Assembly (NCBI GenBank): GCA_001970955.1
Contig: MPUH01001228.1
Coordinates: forward strand, 1-20,701
Source: Stentor coeruleus
Taxonomy: Eukaryota; Ciliophora; Heterotrichea; Heterotrichida; Stentoridae
Direction of reading: 5' to 3'
Length of the DNA stretch: 20,701 bases
A model generated the notes under the pieces. That model worked only from the letters and a program-made list of their open reading frames with translations. It had not been told where the DNA came from and searched no databases. How positions within the stretch are numbered: the stretch's first letter is position 1; the number at the start of each line of letters is the position of its first letter. Made by a program: the position numbers and the translations under genes. Below are positions 1 through 9,703 of this stretch, one piece after another.

Positions 1-617
1 CTGCTCCACTTATGTGTGCAGGAGCTACAGTTTATAGTCCTTTAACAAGAGATCTTAGCTCTGGTATGAAAGTTGGTATTATTGGTGTTGGTGGATTAGG
101 ACATTTAGGAATTATGTATGCTAACAAAATGGGATGTGAAGTAACAGCGATATCAACTTCTTTAGATAAAGAAGCTGAAGCTAAATCTTTTGGTGCACAT
201 CATTTTCTTGTTAGTAAAGATCTTAGAGCTATAAACAGTAAAGAAAGAACTTTTGATTATATTTTAGATACAGCATCAGCATATAGTCTTGATATTAGTA
301 CAACACTTTTAAAGCCTAGAGGGGTTGTGACTATTGTTGGAGTTCAAGAAGGTCCTGAGCATCATCCTTTTAATGCATTTAATATTATTGCTAAGAATCT
401 TACAGTTAAAGGCTCAGCTGCTGGGTCAAGGCTTGAGACTGAGAATATGATTGAGTTTTCAGCAAGACATTCGATATTCCCAAAGTCTGAAGTATATAAG
501 TTTTCTGATTTCAAATCAGCTATATACTCTTTAGCTAGAGGTATTCCAAGAGCTCCAAGATATCGAGCTGTTCTAGAAACTGCTTCGTTCTTTGAAAGCT
601 TTACCCCTAGTAATTAG
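1..617 (+). CDS. Zinc alcohol dehydrogenase, CAD type, 5'-truncated copy 1
   Basis: This is the C-terminal ~205 residues of a medium-chain zinc alcohol dehydrogenase of the cinnamyl alcohol dehydrogenase (CAD) class, an NADP(H)-dependent aldehyde/alcohol oxidoreductase probably acting in the cytosol. The window begins inside the gene. The reading frame starts at base 3 with APLMCAG, which contains the third catalytic-zinc cysteine. The Rossmann motif GVGGLGHLG follows, then AISTS after the second strand, as in NADP-binding CADs. The frame ends at TAG. Against the downstream copy I count 17 amino-acid differences in 201 positions, so this is a fairly recent tandem duplicate. Substitutions are mostly conservative; S-to-F, D-to-Y and G-to-A near the C-terminus are the less conservative ones. 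The N-terminal part with the other zinc ligands lies outside the window, so activity cannot be judged. Confidence 0.9.
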   Translation, partial: APLMCAGATVYSPLTRDLSSGMKVGIIGVGGLGHLGIMYANKMGCEVTAISTSLDKEAEAKSFGAHHFLVSKDLRAINSKERTFDYILDTASAYSLDISTTLLKPRGVVTIVGVQEGPEHHPFNAFNIIAKNLTVKGSAAGSRLETENMIEFSARHSIFPKSEVYKFSDFKSAIYSLARGIPRAPRYRAVLETASFFESFTPSN

Positions 618-802
618 AAATTATCTTTAGTTTATTTTCAATATATGAACAATTTTCCTGTAACTTTAATAAAATAATATTTATCCTTCTCATCAAATCA
701 TTCTTAAATCCATTATCCTACATAATCCCCTAAGGACCATTTTTTGCCGTATATGAATATTTTCACCATACCCAAACTTTACACCAATATTTCACCATAT
801 AA
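618..802. other. Short spacer between tandem dehydrogenases
   Basis: These 185 bases contain the 3' flank of copy 1 and the 5' flank of copy 2. The right half is rich in C and poor in G, as seen upstream of other genes here. No separate gene is visible. Confidence 0.6.
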
Positions 803-1953
803 ATGGCATCCTCACATCAAGATCATAGTGATAGGTCAAGCATACTATGTGATATCGGCGATGCCCATGGTATTGCAATTATATCAAAAGTTGCAGGTTT
901 AGACGTTGAATACGTTCCATTCCGTCATGNTCAAAAGTTGCAGGTTTAGACGTTGAATACGTTCCATTCCGTCATGCTCCTCTTCTAGATAATGAAATTC
1001 GTGTTCGAGTCACTGACTCAGGGTTATGCCAAAGTGATGCTTTTATGATGAAAAATGGCTGGGGAATGACAGTTTTCCCTATGGTAGCTGGGCATGAAAT
1101 ATTCGGCATAGTCACTCATGTTGGTGAAAAGGTCACAAAATTCCAAGTAGGTGATCGTGTAGGTCACGGGCCAGTGAAAGATAGTTGTGAACATTGCCAA
1201 GATTGCTTGCTAGGTTTCAACAACATTTGCTCACAGAATAAATTTGGTGTTAGTACAGAATTTGGTGGTTTTGCCACATCTTTTCAATCTCGTGCTAATA
1301 ATTTTACAAAAATTCCAGATAATATTCCAGGATCAGCTGCTCCACTTATGTGTGCAGGAGCTACAGTTTATAGTCCTTTAACAAGAGATCTTAGCCCTGG
1401 GATGAAAGTTGGTATTATTGGTGTTGGTGGATTAGGGCATTTAGGAATTATGTATGCTAACAAAATGGGATGTGAAGTAACAGCGATATCAACTTCTTTA
1501 GATAAGGAAGCTGAAGCTAAATCTTTTGGTGCACATCATTTTCTTGTTAGTAAAGACTCTAAAGCTGTAAACAGTAACGAAAGAACTTTGGATTATATTT
1601 TAGATACAGCAACAGCATATAGTCTTGATATTAGTACAACACTTTTAAAGCCTAGAGGAGTTGTTACTATTGTTGGAGCTCCAGAAGGCCCTCAGCATAA
1701 TCCTTTTAATGCATTTAATGTTATTGCTAAGAATCTTACAATTAAAGGCTCAGCTGCTGGGTCAAGACTTGAGACTGAGAATATGATTGAGTTTTCAGCA
1801 AGACATTCGATATCCCCAAAGTCTGAAGTATATAAGTTTTCTGATTTCAAATCAGCTATTGACTCTTTAGGTAGAGGCATTCCAAGAGCTCCAAGGTATA
1901 GGGCTGTTCTAGAAACTGCTTCGTTCTTTGAAAGCTTTACCCCTAATAATTAG
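803..1953 (+). CDS. Zinc alcohol dehydrogenase, CAD type, copy 2 (interrupted by an assembly join)
   Basis: Likely NADP(H)-dependent zinc alcohol/aldehyde dehydrogenase of the CAD class. As printed, the frame from ATG 803 is broken by an N at 930 with a 46-bp identical segment on each side (884-929 and 931-976). Counting that segment once and dropping the N removes 47 bases and gives one open frame of 367 codons ending in TAG, close to the usual CAD length. In that numbering the catalytic-zinc ligands are Cys60 (GLCQSD), His82-Glu83 (AGHE) and Cys168 (LMCAG). The structural-zinc cysteines are 113, 116, 119 and 127, and the dinucleotide motif GVGGLG is at 191-196. The STS at 214-216 fits NADP preference. 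Met66 (base 1045) would be a false start because it would lose the first zinc ligand. All catalytic features are present, so the gene is probably functional. Confidence 0.92.
884..976. repeat. 46-bp duplicated overlap around a single N
   Basis: Bases 884-929 and 931-976 are identical and separated by one ambiguous base at 930. This looks like two contigs joined without merging their overlap. It lies at the start of one member of a near-identical tandem gene pair, where assembly is expected to fail. Confidence 0.9.
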
Positions 1954-2562
1954 AATTATGCTTTAGCTTAGTTGAAATATATGACTTTTGTATAAAAGTT
2001 TCATTTTAAACTTCTTTTTGATTTTATTTGAGTTTGATGCTAGGGTTTATTTATGATTAAAAGAATGTGTGGTTTGTTAGGGATAAATATATGATATAAG
2101 GAAGAAAGGAGGGTATGAACCTTTAGGATTATTTGAACTTTTTAGAAGAGATTAAAGAAGGTCGCTGATAATTTTTGTGGCTGATTTGGGTTTTATCGAT
2201 ATTGATTAATGATGCATACTCTAATAAAAGAATTATATCAAGAATCTATATTTTCTGCAACCATATTCAATATTCCACATCCACTATCTTAACTAATAGC
2301 AAGGCTAATCTTTTTCAATCCAAGCTCTAGTTCATGACTATTTATTCATAAATCATTTATATTCACATTTATCTATAACAATTTTCAAACCAAAATCTCT
2401 CATACAATAAAAATTCTCAAACCCTAAAACCTCATAAAACTCTATAAAAATCACTTACAAATGCCTGTCAAGATCTCATAAAAAAATCAAAATTATCATC
2501 ATTTCAAAAACCTTTGCAAAAAATCTCTACTTTTAATTTCACAACCTGATATACTTAATTTA
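1954..2562. other. Spacer with a G-rich to C-rich switch
   Basis: No intact gene is seen. The left part (to about 2210) is G/T-rich on the + strand. The right part is almost free of G; for example 2341-2460 has no G at all. The switch is sharp. Minus-strand bases 2490-2560 can still be read as protein-like and may be the tail of the broken gene to the right. Confidence 0.5.
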
Positions 2563-3211
2563 TTAATGAACTACATATTTTATATATAATTTTATCATTA
2601 TTCCGTAAAAATCCTTATCAATATCTTTTTGCATATCATAAACATAAGTTCACATTGTATTTTCAAACTCTGTAAAACACAGAATCTTAATGATTGACAA
2701 AACATCTCTAATCAACTCAACAATTTAAAACCCCACAACAGTAGTTTCTTTATAATCACATTTCTGACAATACATTTTATTTTGATACAGCAAACAAACT
2801 TTTATGTATACTTCCTTTATTTAATTCATCTATAAAATCATTAAAAAAAGAAATTTCAGCTGAAGTCACATCTTCAGACATTCTCCAAATTTGATTTGAC
2901 ATTTCCTCATTCATTTCAATTTCATTAAAAGATAAATCGCCTTGTTGTTTTTATAGATGCATCAAGTAATTAATAATTTTATTTATAATAGCAGTATTAG
3001 GGTCTGTAATTTAGCATATAGAACTTTTACTGAACTGTAAATAACATGAGGACTTGAAAATATTTAATTGATCTTCATAGAAATCAATGATGAAATCTAT
3101 AATAAAACTGTTTGATTTGAGTGAGATATAATACGAGAGGATTTTCAGATATTTAGACAAACTTAATAAATTATCTGCTGATTCTCTAACATTTTTAAAT
3201 AAACCCGCCAT
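2563..3211 (-). pseudogene. Broken gene, possibly once a ubiquitin-specific protease or another zinc-binding protein
   Basis: Starting at ATG 3211, the minus strand reads 66 codons (MAGLFKNVRESADN...) and then meets TAA at 3011. The same frame continues as plausible protein through a second TAA at 2951 down to 2777. This stretch includes a non-random run, SAEISFFNDFIDELNKG. One base of shift then opens the next frame (MYCQKCDYKETT...), which runs to 2563 with a TAA at 2725 and a TGA at 2650. I infer a decayed gene of about 215 codons with one frameshift and four stops. The order FIDEL, LF, then CxxC faintly recalls the USP catalytic core, but no catalytic Cys or His box is identifiable, so the family is a guess. 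The first 66 codons alone could still be expressed. Confidence 0.5.
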
Positions 3212-4332
3212 TTGTCTTCTGAGATATTTACTTAAAAATCAGTAATTTTAATTATGTTTTATTATAAATTGCGATTTTATTATGTCAATATTTTAAGAAA
3301 AAAGTTTGCTAATTTTTTTTTGTTCATATAAAATTGAGAGTTTTCATTTTGGATTCCTGAAAATATGCATTTTTATAACTAAATGGCTGGTAATTGATAA
3401 AATTTTAAGGATATTTAAATCATAAAATGCATAAGTTGTGATATGATATCGTATTTTTCAAAGGAAAACCATTTTTCAACCCTTTGAAAAAATATATTTT
3501 ATTTAAATCATTATAAATAAGGTATATCATTGTTATATTAGGAAAAATGCCATGAGAATATTCATTAATTTAGTTTAGAATTTAAAAGCCTATTCATTAA
3601 AATAATAACAATCATTGCTGTTAGATTTCTAAATCTCTATTATCTTATCATAAGCACATAGACTAAATGTCTAAGTCTAATTATCCTCTTAATAAAAATC
3701 TAAAATCCTATAATTGTTTATAATCTACTCCATCCAGTTCATCCTAAACAAAAGCCTTTAACACAATTTCCCATCATCTTACAATACAAAAAACCCACTC
3801 CGTTTTTATCCCATTTTTCAACATTTTCCCTATACAATTTCCCCATTTTCCATATAATAATTTAAGCTTAATATACAAGCCTAAGCATTCTAAACTAAAA
3901 TTCTTTCATTAAACCTCACTATAACCCTATCTCAACCTCTCTTTCATCTTCCTAACCTTTAATTTTATCAACCAGAACACCATATATAAAATATTTTTTT
4001 TCTGAATTCTTGAAACTTTCTTTAAACAAAACTCCCTACTTCTACTCATAATTCTAACTTCAAATATTGTTTCCTAATCATCCCAACTATCTTCTTTATT
4101 TTATTATCAAAAAATTTCAAAATTCTGCCAAGCCAAGGAAAAAACTTTTATTATATAATTTTTTTGAAATTAACTTGAGGAAACAGTCAATAAGTTAACT
4201 CAAAGATTCTTATAAAAATAATGAAAAATATAGTATATTTTAGACTATATAGCCTATGTTTGATAGGTAAAAAAATTATAACGCTATGTAAGTTAAGAAT
4301 AATGTCCATTAAATAAATTCTTTTTAGAGGCA
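3212..4332. other. Long A+T-rich spacer upstream of the cyclin gene
   Basis: No open frame of note on either strand. Bases from about 3600 to 4110 are strongly C-rich and nearly G-free on the + strand (3901-3960 has many C and no G). This is the composition seen upstream of several other genes in the window. No convincing promoter motif was found. Confidence 0.5.
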
Positions 4333-5019
4333 ATGAAAGACATTCCTGATGATTACTCCCTTGAAAACTTCAAACATGATTACCAATTGAGAGATTCGCT
4401 TGTTGAAAGACAAATCCCAAGTAGTTCTGATAGAGAAAAGCTTCATAGTTGGGTTATTGACCTATTTCCTGATCTGAAATGTTCAGTGCAAACTAGAATT
4501 TTGGGGTGCTATTATCTAGATGAGTTTCTCTTAAAAAAACCTGAAATAAATCCTCAAGTGTATCAGCTTGCAACAGTTATATGCCTAGGAATCGCCCTCA
4601 AATTTGAAGAAAGTATCATTTTGACTCCAAAAAACATTTCTGAATTATTTAACAATAGATATTCAGAAGAAAACGTAACTACAGTAGAATTGTATATACT
4701 AAAAGCTCTTAATTGGAGACTTGCACAAATAACCCCATCAGATGTTATTCGAAGTCTTATTTTCGCTACGTGTGAAAAAGGAGACCTCACAAAAATCATT
4801 GAAAAGGCTGAATTATTCGCCTTGGTAGGTATTTTATCTAACAAAACAGCAAAATATAGGGAAGGGTTTCTTGCTGTTGCATGCACATCTTTAGCTTTGA
4901 AAACACTAGGATTTGTATCATTCCTTGAGGAATGGTGGCTTTCTGTAAGCAAAACTTTGGAAATATCACGGCAGGACGTTGAAATGATTGAAAAAAAGAT
5001 TATTAATTTGGTAAGTTAA
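4333..5019 (+). CDS. Small cyclin-box protein
   Basis: A 228-residue protein built almost entirely of a cyclin fold, predicted to bind and activate a cyclin-dependent kinase. The first cyclin box spans roughly residues 15-140. It shows the helix-1 pattern REKLHSWVIDL (34-44), the kinase-contacting KFEE (90-93; the usual KYEE/KFEE position), and YILKALNWRLAQITPSDVI (121-139), which matches the family's E..IL..L.W.L...TP pattern. A shorter second set of helices (about 150-226) looks like a cyclin C-terminal domain. No destruction box or PEST tail is evident, so periodic degradation cannot be predicted. At 228 residues it is shorter than A/B cyclins and nearer to compact cyclins of ciliates and other protists. 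The start is the first ATG in a frame that opens shortly upstream. No intron is needed. I cannot assign a subtype. Confidence 0.88.
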   Translation: MKDIPDDYSLENFKHDYQLRDSLVERQIPSSSDREKLHSWVIDLFPDLKCSVQTRILGCYYLDEFLLKKPEINPQVYQLATVICLGIALKFEESIILTPKNISELFNNRYSEENVTTVELYILKALNWRLAQITPSDVIRSLIFATCEKGDLTKIIEKAELFALVGILSNKTAKYREGFLAVACTSLALKTLGFVSFLEEWWLSVSKTLEISRQDVEMIEKKIINLVS

Positions 5020-6608
5020 ACACTTTTGTGTTTGGTATGATTACTTATTAGAAATTGTATTAGATAGGGATACATTTTTATGGCTATCTCTTAATATTTT
5101 TAACTTTATTGTCTGAAAGTACTGATTAGTTTGTTTTCCATTTAAATTTTTCATTAGGAACAGCTTTTTCTGGCTGGATCTCAATTTTTTTAGTAAATTT
5201 TTGTTTTTATTACAAAACCAAAGATAGGATTATAATAAGAAGGGGGAAATTACAGGTAAAGGCTAAATGAAGAGGGTGCTAAAATTTTAAAGTGATTTTT
5301 TGAAAGTGTTTTTATATTTGTTGTGTGGTTATTTATACGGAAATATGGATACTAAATATACAAAGTTGAAATGAGAATTTTTATATTAAAAACGAAGTTT
5401 AGGCTATATACACAAAAGCTAAGCCATAATCATAATCTTATACAATTTGACATGTTTCTTCATATAATTCATTTTCTTTGATTTTGCTATCAGTTTTTTA
5501 TCTAACATTAATATATTAATCAATACAGATTAAAAGTTGAATTATATTAAGGTTTATATAGTGACAGAAAATAATCCAAACAATAAATATCCTCATATAT
5601 AAACTCTTAAATCAAAGTAAAAGAGATAATAATCCATATATAAGCCTATCTTTTATCTTAAAAATATTTTTAAGCATATTTTATTACCACTTAAGATCTT
5701 AAATTTTATTTTTATTGTTTAAGTTCTAATCATCCTTTAATTTTAGTTAAAACTTTCTTAGAAAATAATATATTACTTTATTTTCCATATTAGATCATTT
5801 TTATTCATTCTGACAAATGATTTAATTTATATACATAATGCCTTAGATATAAAATGATTTTTAATCAGAGGTAAGGAAAATGTATTGTTTAAAACTAAGG
5901 ATTTTTTTGTGTATATAAGGGAAGTAAGATGCAATGAATAAAATAATTGAAATTGTTTTAAGATCAAAAAATAATAATTTATATAATAATTTTAGGTAAT
6001 TAGAACAATTAGTATAGGATAAATTGTATTGAATTGATTAAAGTTGTATTGGTATAAAATAGGGAAGTGGTGGGTATAGTAAAAATATAATTACAAAATG
6101 TGATGATTTAAATAAAACTGTAATTGCTAGGAAGTATAGTTTCGAGGCTGAATGGAAATTGTTATAGTTTGTAAGTAAAATTTATATAATTTTGTGTTTC
6201 TTTATTTTTTTTGATGATCTACAGGTAAGAAAAAGGTTGATATCTAATAAAACTTCGCAATGATCAGGAAATTTAAATGCTCTGATTTGCTAAGGCTCAG
6301 ATAGGATAATATTTCCACACCAAACTAAAAATGTATAAGACTTTGGATGTTTTGTAGGAAGTAAATAGAAGGGTAAAATAAAATATTTATTATCTAATCT
6401 GACCATTGCAAAATTATTAGTACTATTTTTATATCCAATTTAAACCCTCAGTCTGATATCGTCAATATCACAAACCCAATTCAAAAACCCCAATCAAAAC
6501 TTTATCTCAAATTTTTTCAAACCCTATTACCCTATCTATAAGCAAATTTTATTTTCTAATACTTTCAATATACTTTTAAACATCAGCAACATATTAAAAG
6601 CGAAGTTT
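5020..6608. other. Long spacer downstream of the cyclin gene
   Basis: No intact gene. Bases 5013-5270 (+) form a frame broken only by three TAGs (5049, 5061, 5127) and ending in TGA at 5268. Its translation looks membrane-like (GTAFSGWISIFLVNFCFYY then basic residues), but T-rich DNA gives such sequence by chance. Bases 5220-6300 lean G-rich, for example 6061-6120. From about 6420 to 6600 the + strand becomes C-rich, towards the next gene. Confidence 0.45.
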
Positions 6609-7103
6609 TTATTCTTCTTCTCCTTGTTCAACCCTAGGAAGCCTAAATACTTTAATAGGCTTCCTCAACCTTTGAGGATTCGACATTTTGTGTATTCTTA
6701 TGATATTTAACGTTGGTTTGATATCTTCAAAGACTACAGGTGTTTCTTCATTTTTACATGCACTTGATGTTAACCTTCTTTTGTTTAAATTTTTCATTCC
6801 TTTGTTTCTTATTGTATAATGACCTATATCACTGTTAGGTGAACTACTTCTACTATCATTACTAGAACTAACAGTACCTAAATAAAGATTACTTGATGCA
6901 CTTCTAGTAAGTGATCCTCTAGTTTCTACTACTCTAATTCTGAATTTAGGTGCTTCTAAGGTAGTATTTTTTCTTACTGAATCTTCTTTTACATCTTTCC
7001 ACCCACAAAGTCCAATGTCAAAATTGTAGCTACTCTCTGTGGCATCACTACCGATTTTGTCGCTTTCTTCTGAGAGAAATTTAATTAAATGCTCTTCATT
7101 CAT
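6609..7103 (-). CDS. Unknown 164-residue serine-rich protein
   Basis: I do not recognise this protein. The frame is intact from ATG to TAA and clearly less A+T-rich than the surrounding DNA, which supports a real gene. It is hydrophilic, with no signal peptide, membrane segment or known catalytic motif. Residues 1-36 are acidic (MNEEHLIKFLSEESDK...) and contain FDIGLCGW. The middle (about 62-95) is serine-rich (SSSNDSRSSSPNS) with S-P sites that could be phosphorylated. The rest is basic (KGMKNLNKRRL, then PQRLRKPIKVFRLPR near 142-156), followed by an acidic tail EQGEEE. This charge layout suits a disordered regulatory or cytoskeletal protein, but that is only inference. It is transcribed away from the 7.1-9.2 kb spacer. 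Confidence 0.7.
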   Translation of the reverse strand: MNEEHLIKFLSEESDKIGSDATESSYNFDIGLCGWKDVKEDSVRKNTTLEAPKFRIRVVETRGSLTRSASSNLYLGTVSSSNDSRSSSPNSDIGHYTIRNKGMKNLNKRRLTSSACKNEETPVVFEDIKPTLNIIRIHKMSNPQRLRKPIKVFRLPRVEQGEEE

Positions 7104-8183
7104 TATTATATTTTTATCTTAGCATAAAGAATATCTTAATCTGATTTGCAACTCCTACTACAAAACGACTACCTCAACGACTCTGAATTTGATTATTTTA
7201 AAACTACTTTACAAGTTCATAGGCCAAGAGAATATTTGATAAACTCTTCTAAATGAATCTAAAATAATTAAACAAGCTCGATTACTATAGACACATATAT
7301 ATCGATCAAAGCTGTATTCTTATAAAAAAAAACAAACATTTTTGTCCTTTTATATTGTACTTTACTTATGAAATTTATAAATTCTCTAAGTCTTCATCAA
7401 AAACTTGATGATTTTCATAATATTGAAATGATTTTAAAGAATAGGTTTAATTAGAAGAAGTTTAAAAAAATCCAAACATGATGACAATGAAGATATTATA
7501 AAGAACATTTAAGCATTCCTTTTGGCTACACAACATTTTTTAAATGCTTTTCTAATATTAAAACTTTTATTAAAACTTTTACGCAAACTATTATTAGTTA
7601 ATGCAATAATTGGATTTTAGATATAGTTTCTCTAATATTTTATAATACCAACAACATAAAAAAAATTATGCTTATTGTTTGTATATACTGATAAAGATTC
7701 AAATATAAACTCCTATCAAAATTAGATTTTATTATATATATTAAAAGAATGAATAGTTTTGCTATATGTTAACATTATGAATTTCAATAAATCATACTTG
7801 TCTCATCTTATTATATTAAAAAAATTATTTAAATTAAAGCTCTTTGCACTTTAATTTTTATATTTATAAACTTTTATATATAAAGCCATAACAAATATTC
7901 ACTTATTTTTAGATATTTCGCAAGAGTTTTCAATGTTGGGTTTATTAAGTTTATCACAAATTACTATTTTATATACTTTTATAACTTTATTGTAAGATTA
8001 TTATAAATATATATATATATATATATGATTTACTAAGAGATCCTTCCATTTCGAGGTTCACAACTCTTATGCTGATTTGGTTTATGTAAAAATATTATAA
8101 TATAACTTTTCAAATTTTTTTTTACTTCAGAATCATTTTAAGTTAGTTCTTGGTTGATAGAATCATATTTTTTTCCCCAGAAA
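7104..8183. other. Spacer with a short ATG-less open fragment and an AT microsatellite
   Basis: No complete gene. Bases 7140-7256 (+) hold 38 open codons with a protein-like, acidic composition (LLQNDYLNDSEFDYFKTT...) but no ATG, so it may be a relic. An (AT)10 run lies at 8007-8026. The rest is low-complexity A+T. Confidence 0.45.
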
Positions 8184-8630
8184 ATGATTGGCTATCATGA
8201 AAATTTACCGAAAGGAGCCAATAAAATATATTTCCCAGTTAAAAGCATTTTTGATAGAAAGTAAATCAAACTGAAAAACTGGGAAAACTCATGCTTATTT
8301 TTTGGATCCTTTATAACACAACAAATAATTTATTTAATAATAACTTCTATCATTGAAAGCACCCATAATTCCTCTAGAACTAAATGTCCAGTTTGCTATG
8401 AATACCATAAAAACTTCAAGACATGCCTAAAGCAAGCTGAATTCTTCAAGAAAAACAAGGTGAACACAAGACTTGCCTCAATCATTTTGACGCTAAAGAA
8501 AAGAAACAGTAAATACCTCCTGAACCAAATAAAGAGTCACATAACCAGCGACAACGAGTGGTTTAATATACCGAATCTGCCTAAAGAAAGAGATCGTAGG
8601 ACAAACAAACCTCGATCGGACAAGGTTTAA
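8184..8630 (+). pseudogene. ATG-less or stop-interrupted open frame in a GC-richer island
   Basis: One + frame runs from ATG 8184 for 26 codons to a TAA at 8262. It then stays open for 121 more codons (8265-8627) to TAA at 8628, with no ATG in the second part. The encoded sequence contains a possible zinc-ligand pair (KCPVCYEYHKNFKTC, coded from about 8382) followed by a very basic C-terminus (PKERDRRTNKPRSDKV). By eye G+C is about 38% over 8401-8640, well above the flanks. Codons are often C/G-ending (AAC, AAG, CTG, GCC), unlike neighbouring genes. No GT..AG intron of about 15 nt removes the TAA. It may be a relic of a foreign or mobile-element gene, or a structured RNA, since strong hairpins lie inside it. 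Family not recognised. Confidence 0.4.
8187..8286 (+). other. Two perfect stem-loops
   Basis: ATTGGCT (8187-8193) pairs with AGCCAAT (8216-8222). TTTCCCAGTT (8231-8240) pairs over 10 bp with AACTGGGAAA (8277-8286). They sit side by side at the left edge of the GC-richer island and could belong to a structured RNA. Confidence 0.4.
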
Positions 8631-8681
8631 ACCATGCCACCTTAACTATCACCCACTTTAAACTTTAAACTTCTATCATTG
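8342..8681. repeat. 14-bp direct repeats bracketing the GC-richer island
   Basis: AACTTCTATCATTG occurs at 8342-8355 and again at 8668-8681, exactly 326 bases apart. The GC-richer DNA lies almost entirely between them. This could be a target-site duplication or a deletion/excision boundary, or chance. Confidence 0.4.
8592..8633 (+). other. Bulged hairpin followed by a 10-bp palindrome
   Basis: GATCG-T-AGG (8592-8600) pairs with CCTCGATC (8610-8617) around the loop ACAAACAAA, with one bulged T. The perfect palindrome GGTTTAAACC follows at 8624-8633 and overlaps the TAA of the open frame. The arrangement resembles an RNA 3' end or a terminator-like structure. Confidence 0.4.
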
Positions 8682-9178
8682 CTTCATTATGAATAACCTA
8701 TAAATATCTATTATTTAACTTTTTAAATATTTTAACTACATATTTATGTCTTCATACATCATTTTTTTTTATTTATCATATCCAAGTCTTAATTTTCATT
8801 TTCATTTTAACAGAGAACTGTTTGTCTAATATCTGAAAACTATTTTAGAATTTTTGTTATTAACATAAAATTTTATCAATAGGATTCATGATATATTATA
8901 GCATATTAACTAAAAAAAATTATAGTATCAAGTGAATTTTTTTTCTTCCATAATTTAATAATATTCCTGATATGAACATATCATATATTCTTGCTTCTAA
9001 AAACTATCACATTTTATCTTAATTATAGTCAAATAAAAAAAAATAAAACAACAAAGCAAACTATAAGTACTAAAAAAGCACAATTTCAATCTAAGGCAAA
9101 TCAAAAAATACTCTCTCTCTCCGAACAAAAAAATGTATAAATTATTTTCCCATTGCCATAATAAAGCTGTTTTTTTTA
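8682..9178. other. Spacer upstream of the 174-residue gene
   Basis: A+T-rich with no gene. A short (CT)5 tract at 9111-9120 and a T-run just before the ATG are the only distinctive elements near the start of the next gene. Confidence 0.5.
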
Positions 9179-9703
9179 ATGATAGATCGTCCGAAAATCC
9201 CTTTCAGCCGCAGGAAATTTTCTACGTCAAACCCCGAAGTAAATTCTCAGGCAATATCATTAACAGACTTAATGGGTAATATTAAATTCAAATTCCTAAG
9301 CCAAGTCAACTGTGTAAACCAATTCAAAGAAAAAGAATTCAAAAAGGTCAAAAACACAGTCACAGAATCAAAGAAATCCATTGTATATCAAAGTATTAAA
9401 AGCCCAGGTATAATCCAAAACTATCAATTAAACGGTCTTTCAACTAGCAAGAATTTACCTATTAGCCCAATTATTGACAGAAAATTTGTAGGTGAAATTC
9501 GAGAGGCACGCATTAAGAATATAGAAAGTATTCTTAGTAAATGTGATGAGTATGCTAATAATAAGAAGATGAAAAGGCTACAGTCTCTACCTAAGATTGT
9601 GAATTGTGATGAGATTAATATGAAGGTTCGCAAAACTAGGAAAAGAAGACTTACAGAGATAGAAATAAGAAATATTCATAAGGATATGATTAATCTTGAT
9701 TGA
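9179..9703 (+). CDS. Unknown 174-residue basic protein
   Basis: I do not recognise this protein. It is strongly basic and hydrophilic, without membrane segments. It begins MIDRPKIPFSRRKF, has lysine-rich helical stretches (FKEKEFKKVKN near 49-59; EIREARIKNIESILSKCDEY near 106-125) and ends with a cluster RKTRKRR at about 151-157 that would serve as a nuclear or nucleolar localisation signal. Ser/Pro patches (STSNPEVNS, KSPGI, PISPI) suggest phosphorylation sites. The frame is intact from ATG to TGA, which is the only intact gene in this window ending in TGA and so is direct evidence that TGA is a stop here. It could be a nuclear or basal-body-associated structural protein, but nothing decides this. 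Downstream DNA is strongly G-rich. Confidence 0.7.
   Translation: MIDRPKIPFSRRKFSTSNPEVNSQAISLTDLMGNIKFKFLSQVNCVNQFKEKEFKKVKNTVTESKKSIVYQSIKSPGIIQNYQLNGLSTSKNLPISPIIDRKFVGEIREARIKNIESILSKCDEYANNKKMKRLQSLPKIVNCDEINMKVRKTRKRRLTEIEIRNIHKDMINLD

Noticed and set aside
1045-1953. Start of dehydrogenase copy 2 at Met 1045
   Set aside because: It would delete Cys60, the first catalytic-zinc ligand. Collapsing the duplicated overlap restores a full frame from 803.
4563-4952. 129-codon frame antisense to the cyclin gene
   Set aside because: It is a mirror of a well-supported cyclin-box gene.
8007-8026. (AT)10 run, and (AT)8 at 11194-11209, as possible replication origins
   Set aside because: Simple AT repeats are expected in DNA of this composition and no accompanying origin features are seen.
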